This document shows positions 58,831 to 64,000 of a stretch of DNA of 64,000 nt, one piece after another. Each line of letters opens with the position of its first letter. Position 1 is the first letter of the stretch. A model generated the notes under the pieces. The model did no database searches. It was not told the DNA's origin and saw only the letters and a program-made list of their open reading frames with translations. Source of the DNA: Scolanthus callimorphus (lineage: Eukaryota; Cnidaria; Anthozoa; Actiniaria; Edwardsiidae); the NCBI GenBank assembly GCA_033964015.1, contig CM066917.1:29091951-29155950 (forward strand), given 5' to 3'. Made by a program: the position numbers and the translations under genes.

Positions 58831-60087
58831 CGCTGTGGTTGCTCAGCATGCGAAAACTGCGTCTTGTCTCCCTCTTCGTCCATCGGTAATGGATGCTGAT
58901 CCTGTTCTGATCCATATTTCCCCTGACCATCCACAAGGGACTGAAGCCCACTAGTTTGCAATTCCTGTTTACCATCTTCATCGCTTAGAGTTGCAGTATA
59001 TTGCTTTTGGTTTTGAAAGAATTCGCGCATTTTCTTTTGCGCCTTCTTTGTGTCGCTGTTGCGGAGAATCACGTAATTTTGGACCCAAAGGTTTAGCACC
59101 CTGCTGTTGTGTGAGTGCTTTGGATCTTATCTCATTTTGTCGCGCACGCTCTACTAGTTTTTTTTGTAAAATGTCCTGCTTCCAGCTATGTGCAAACCAG
59201 CGATCCATTTCCTGCTTAATATTAATCCGGTGTCCTGCATTGTCACCGTCGCTTCTCATTGTTTGCAAAACATGTTGAACAGCAGGGACGTATTTTAATT
59301 GGTTTTCAGTGCCGGGGACGTTTTCTCTGTGGTGTCCTATTACAGGGACGTTTTCCGCCATGTGTTTTGTGACAGGAGAGTGCTGTAAAGTGCGGGAACT
59401 TCCCGTCATGCTTTGCAACAGATGCTGTACAGAAGGGACTTGCAATACTCCTACATCCCTGGAAACACGTGACTTGAGTATTTCCTGGCCTGCCGAACCT
59501 ATTAAATAGGAAAAAAATATTTGTTAGTTGAAAAAATTATCCCCTCTTCATTATAGAGGTCCCATATGTTAATCGACTTCTCAATAAAAGAAGCGATGAA
59601 TAGGTCGCATTTCAACAATGCAATGTTAACTCATTCACAATAAACAAGAACTGAAACGTTTCGGATGCTAGATTTGTAAACGGTCCTCGGCCAAGACAAA
59701 CAACATTGATGCTGGTCTTGAAGAATGGCTTTAACATTGTTTACATGGCATTCAGTCATTACATCTAAATAGACAAAACACGAATTTTTGATTCCTGACA
59801 ATTCAACTTGAAACCAACTTACCTTTTGTAAAAAGCAACGGGAAGATTACCGCCATAATAATAAACATCTTTGGCTCCATTATGTCATCTAACCAAAACT
59901 TTATTTTCGCTCAAAACGGATTTCGCGAAAACATCCCAGGTTTTGACAACCGTTCCATTTCGCATCGAAAGCTTTCCTTTCGTGAACTCAGATATAACTT
60001 CAATGTGGTCACACTTTTAAGTTCATAAGATTAAAGTAATAAGCTATTTTTGTGGCCATTATTTTGTCTAGTTTTCAAGGGGCTTAC

Positions 60088-60143
60088 CAAATTGGGTTTT
60101 GATTGTCACGCTGTCTAGGCCAGGTACTGAGGCGTGTTGACCC
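60088..60143 (-). other. Possible 56-bp exon
   Basis: A pyrimidine-rich acceptor (gttttaacag) and a gtaagc donor flank an open stretch reading GQHASVPGLDSVTIKTQF. It enters in phase 2 and leaves in phase 1, so it does not join the 61200 micro-exon. It may be an alternative 5' exon for gene E or chance. Confidence 0.2.
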
Positions 60144-60527
60144 CTGTTAAAACACAATAGGGTACATGTTTGGAGTTTCGTCCCTTGACTGTGAGGCCCT
60201 TTTATTATTGATATATCTGTTGATTTACTCGGCAGTATCTTATGATCTCCTGTCTGCGGATATTTCACTTGGACTAAAGAACCATCAAGACCATTAGAAA
60301 AGTAATGGGGGAGGGACTTTCCTGAAATTCTTTTAGTGTCTCTGCAGGAGCGTTTTTCAGCAATTTATGACTCTGAAGGAATTTTTTAGTTTGCTCGATG
60401 TTTTTCCTTTATTTGTGCTTGCTCGCGATTTTTTTTTGCTTTTTGCCCAGCCCCATCATTTTCTAATCTAATATCCTGTGTCCGATGGGCATGACAAAAA
60501 GTTTTTTTGCCCTTGAACGCCTGGGGC

Positions 60528-60662
60528 CGGTTCCTGAAAGGTTGGATAAAGTTATCCATGGATAAAAGTTATCTGTTGTATAGGTTTTGTTCAGTATTTA
60601 TCCGTTGGATAAGCGTTTATCTACTGATAACTCGTAACTGACCTTCTAGGAACCGGCCCTTG
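60528..60662. mobile_element. 135-bp MITE, copy 1
   Basis: The ends are GGGCCGGTTCCTGAAAGG and, inverted, GGGCCGGTTCCTAGAAGG. The interior has repeated TTATCC(A/G)TGGATAA motifs. A second copy lies at 62218-62358. Confidence 0.85.
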
Positions 60663-61199
60663 ATGAGTTAACGGTAAAAGTAGTGATATGTCGTCATAGA
60701 ACAACAAATAATCGTGCTATTTGGAAAGTTTCTGACCGCATTTGATCAACACATCAAAACAATCATAACATTGTCACACCCATCGGACACAGGGTCTTCA
60801 AGTCTTGACAAGTCATTTTGAAGCTACAAGATATGACGAGATCTCCATTCTGATTGGTTAATCATTGAAGCTATACGGTATATATGCGAGATCATTCTCC
60901 ATTCTGATTGGCTAATCATGTTGGCAAAACGATCTGTATTTGACTACGGTCACTTCGGCCTGGGAAATGCTAACCTCGGTCAGTCGCTGGCTGATCTTGA
61001 GGTAAATAAAATAGCTAGTGGCAACGTAAACGGTATCAAAACAAGGTCTTGAAAGCGTGTCTGACTTTGCCATTGTTGTTATTACAAAAGACGACGAGAC
61101 AGTACTTGCCCAATGAATTCTATATGAAATCAGGGAAGATTGTATTAAATTTCTCGTTCGAGATCAAAACAATCCAATAGTAATTGATATTTTACTTAC

Positions 61200-61232
61200 T
61201 TTGCTCAGTAGCACTGGAGCTCGTTCCACCTC
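61200..61232 (-). CDS. Candidate 33-bp micro-exon
   Basis: The segment sits between a tatag acceptor and a gtaagt donor, is phase 1 on both sides, and encodes GGGTSSSATEQ when joined to the candidate exon at 61820. It could continue into gene E exon 2 (59498), also phase 1. No homology was recognised. Confidence 0.3.
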
Positions 61233-61330
61233 CTATAAGATTTTATAATATTTATCCATTATTCATAGGATGCTCATCCAATCTCTGCACTGGATTCGGA
61301 TCAGGTGACACTACTTGTATCCCCCGACAT

Positions 61331-61430
61331 GGCTAGGTGTCTGATACAGAATACTAATTGATCTAATTAGTATTCTGTATCTGATACAGAATACTAATTA
61401 GACCAATTAGTATTCTGTATAAGACACCTT
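61331..61430. repeat. Palindromic tandem repeat
   Basis: Two tandem units of GATACAGAATACTAATT, each followed by its complement (AATTAGTATTCTGTAT), form stacked hairpins. Confidence 0.8.
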
Positions 61431-61819
61431 CCAGTGCAGCCGTCAGTCTTTGAACTGTTGGATATTTGTTTCAAATAACAAATATCCCCTACTCTCCAAA
61501 GGCTGAAGGGGACCACTCTAGTGAAGTCCAAGTATGGTCTTCTCTCGTAGAGCAGTACCTAAAAAAAAGCTTCACATGAGAGACTATATGTTGTTTTGGT
61601 CCGGCTAGTTCCATGTGGGACAGGAATCATGCCTTCTGCGCATGCTTTCTGCAAAATGATTGGCGTTTTTTGTAAACACCCGAAAATTCTTTCATTTTCA
61701 ATGCACATTCAATTTAATATTAGTACAAAAGTTAGAATATCATAAGTACTTTACAATATTCGTGTCTATGTTGTATCGGCAGATACAACATAGCCACTCA
61801 TATTGTAAATAGTACATAC

Positions 61820-62255
61820 CCCCTTTCTCCTCGGCGGCCAGGAGAGGGCATCGGTGGCGGAGGGGAAGGACGAGGGCAAGGCCGTCAGCTTGGATAATTG
61901 GAAGGTCTTCGATATCGATACGACGGCCGTTGATATCGATAGGATGGCCGTCGGTGTCTGTACGAGGGTCTTCGATATCTACTGTAATACCGGCAGTTCG
62001 TCCAATACTTGTATTAGTTGGGGTATCAGTGATAACGATCATTGGATCCCTGTGTGGTTTGTTTCCTCCTGCTTGTGCTCTACTGCAATATTTTGCTCCA
62101 GTAATTTTGGAACTATCGGGGTTACCGGTGTTACTAGTACTAAAGTTAGGAGGGCGACCTCGATTTTGGTGCGATTCTATAAGTTGCATGACTTCAGCGT
62201 CCGTTATGATAATGTCCTGGGGCCGGTTCCTGAAAGGTTTGTTAAAGTTATCCAC
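61820..62255 (-). CDS. Candidate exon of unknown gene right of the cluster
   Basis: An open stretch reads from about DIIITDAEVM, through VDIEDPRTDTDGHPIDINGR, to PLLAAEEKG and a good donor (gtatgt) in phase 1, the phase used by all linker introns in the cluster. Its left part runs into a MITE (62218-62358), so the true 5' boundary is unclear. On the other side of the MITE the open reading METKPQ/NIGDLDHVTSVN may be the other half of the same exon. I do not recognise the protein. Confidence 0.35.
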
Positions 62256-62358
62256 GGATAAAAGTTATCTGTTCTATAGGATTTGTTCTGGATTTATCCG
62301 TTGGATAAGCGTTTATCCACTGATAACTCTTAACTGGCCTTCTAGGAACCGGCCCCTG
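62218..62358. mobile_element. 135-bp MITE, copy 2, within a candidate exon
   Basis: Same family as 60528-60662. CCTGG is found at both borders and may be a target duplication. Open - strand reading is present on both sides but is stopped inside the MITE. Confidence 0.8.
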
Positions 62359-62516
62359 GGGTTTTGTTTCCATGTGAGTTGAACTGTTTGTGTTTTCTTT
62401 GCTATTAACAGACGTTACGTGATCTAGATCGCCTATATTCCAAATGGTGAGAAGTTTCCTTCCAATGAGACCTTCCCCTCCAAACATTGTTTCAGTCTTG
62501 TCGTCCCTATCCAGAT

Positions 62517-62803
62517 CAGATCAAGAAAATGCTGTCGTTTTTATGGCAAAATCCGCGCGGGCTGCCTGTGGTGTTCAAATCGCGTCTCAGGCCCCTCGGC
62601 GGGGGGCAAAAACAAAATAGCGACCAAGAGAATGATGTTTCTCGAGTATCTGCAAGTTTTGGCAAAATTTCCTGCTTTTGTCGCTAAGATATGAGGAAAA
62701 GTAGTTACAGACCTTCCAAATAAGGTAAGGGGGAATTTCCTAATAAGGAAGTTTTGCAACGTCGGCAAAACGACAGTTTTTGGCGAAATTTTCTTGATAT
62801 CGG
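62517..62803. repeat. Dispersed repeat R1, right-hand copy
   Basis: Has short inverted ends (ATCAAGAAAAT plus CTGTCGTTTT-like sequence) and the same core as 10196-10412. Confidence 0.65.
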
Positions 62804-62809
62804 TTCTTG

Positions 62810-64000
62810 AGTTTTAATGCGTCCCTGGATCTCTTCACTGCCTACAAGCTGTTGGTCCGTAGTGCTATTAACATGTTCCTTGTACCTATCGGTACTTGCT
62901 GTTGTCCTTGGTTAATGTGATTGACAGTGTTCTCGTGTGGTGTGGCTTCTAGTTGTATGCTATAGCGAGTTTTATTTCCCGCATTGCCATTGTTCAGTAG
63001 TAAACCGATAAAAAGAATGTAGTCTTGAATTAGTTCCAGGAGTTACTTCATTAGTTAACGGTTCCGTCCGATCATTGAGTTTTCAAGGGCTTTTTTCGGA
63101 GTACAGCTGGTACAAGTGAGTTCGACAGGGATGCCAACGCTACCCCCGAGCCTTTTCTGGCGACCCTTTGAAAAACTAGAAAAAAATGGCAGACATATAA
63201 TAATACGGTGGGCATTTTAAAGATACCAAGGATTAATATTCCACTCTATTCGACAATATTAGTCTAACTAAGAAATGCAAAAAAGCAAACAAATCCATGT
63301 CAGTTGCTTCAAAATTATCATGAATACCATGGCTCATAAATTGGTTACCACGTAGCTCTAGCCTGCCTCTTCTCTTACTGGTTTATCCAGCATGGTAGGC
63401 AGTCACGAAGATTGCCCGATTTCCACGCTCTTCACTCCCCTTCAATTCCATTCGCAACTTCTGCCCAACCGACAAATAGCGATGTAATGTAGTTTCCGTC
63501 TTTCAAAAGATGAATTTTGAAATGAGCTATACAATTACAGCCGCACTTTCCACTGAAGATGCAATTAACACTTCAGAGTTGTAACCTAACAGACCCCTAA
63601 CAGAGTTCTAAACGCAATCAAAGCCCATTCCACGGTTGCGAGCCCCGAGGCTAGTTAAGTCGATTCTTTGAAAAACATAATAAAAACTTGAATAAACCTC
63701 ATGTCGAGAAGGGTATGGTCAACCTTTTTGCCACCTTGCTTTATTGAGTAAGCATTATTTTAAATTTAGTGCGAAAAAAAAAGTGACAAGAAGTACATCA
63801 AAAGGCTCGGGGCTCGCAAAGTAGCAACCCCAAGATTTTTCAACACGTTTCACGGGAACGTTTGCCAAATTTTCTATATTCTCTAGGCTATATTTTTTAG
63901 AATTTTCTATATCATTCGTATTTCGCCTCTAAAGGTTTTTTCTCGATTTCAGGGTGAGACGGATACTTTAAAAGGCGGCAAAAGGTTCCACGGACAATGT
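62810..64000. other. Right edge, no gene recognised
   Basis: AT-rich sequence without supported open frames. An inverted pair at about 63636-63655 and 63805-63822 (TTGCGAGCCCCGAG and its complement) suggests one more small MITE. Confidence 0.45.

Larger units (their letters stand above)
55487..59880 (-). pseudogene. CAP-superfamily gene E, 4 exons, frame broken at several places
   Basis: Exons: 59823-59880 (MEPKMFIIMAVIFPLLFTKG, signal peptide), 57548-59498, 56097-56336, 55487-55795. All splice sites fit the cluster pattern (phases 1,1,2). Exon 2 holds a Gln-rich region, a repeat array, a strand-like module (KLSFDQPDG, KVDLAVSNGVIDLSISVNLP) and a mucin-like Thr/Ser/Pro linker ending TTGPSCEG. 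Exon 3 starts DDPAQTQALASHNEYRRMHD; exon 4 has WYDEVCSYDF, GHFTQIVWKAS and CYYIVVRYKPMG. One-base shifts break exon 2 at about 59045, 58640, 58215 and 57660, exon 3 at about 56210 and exon 4 at about 55750. Exon lengths 240 and 309 are each one off the family phase. The GEN motif reads GES and the first tetrad His is not evident. Substitution-type stops are absent, so assembly error remains possible. Confidence 0.65.

Overview
The window looks like nuclear DNA of a cnidarian, most likely an anthozoan such as a stony coral. The genome is AT-rich, the genes have short exons with GT-AG introns, and there are many small inverted-repeat elements, LINE fragments and tRNA-like SINEs. The species assignment is inference; no rRNA, mitochondrial or bacterial operon signal was seen. 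No gene was found that is encoded on the + strand.

The main content is a head-to-tail cluster of six CAP-superfamily genes (SCP/TAPS, PR-1, GAPR-1-like), all on the - strand. I call them Z (1839-8180, CAP exons beyond the left edge), A (11351-16188), B (21969-28033), C (29917-36897), D (41051-51474) and E (55487-59880, frame-broken). I assembled them by joining exons at splice sites with matching phase. They share one layout: a short exon with a signal peptide or membrane anchor; one or two exons with a low-complexity stalk and a small strand-like module; a linker whose repeat differs in each gene; and two exons carrying the CAP domain (first exon with the HS/GEN region, last exon starting at YNEV and containing HFTQ). 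Every intron is phase 1 except the one inside the CAP domain, which is phase 2. The products are predicted to be secreted (Z, A, B, E) or anchored through an N-terminal hydrophobic segment (C, D).

The cluster has grown by segmental duplication and exchange. A and B share their 5' halves. B, C and D share their CAP exons and the flanking non-coding sequence. C and D share their anchor and stalk exons and more than 1 kb of upstream DNA. B therefore looks like an A-C/D hybrid. D carries a one-base insertion in exon 2. E carries several one-base shifts, mostly at A-runs, and is either a pseudogene or a poorly assembled copy.

Between and inside the genes lie: an L1/Tx1-like LINE in a Z intron (3640-6235); a CR1/L2-like LINE remnant (18690-19600); LINE 3' fragments; an 88-bp satellite array (17060-18190); a 1.8-kb terminal-inverted-repeat element in C (32601-34415) whose empty site survives in D; many MITEs, several nested; and a set of hairpins with unrelated arms, three of which carry the same 15-base apex. 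To the right (60000-64000) are a few candidate exons of unknown function and more MITEs.
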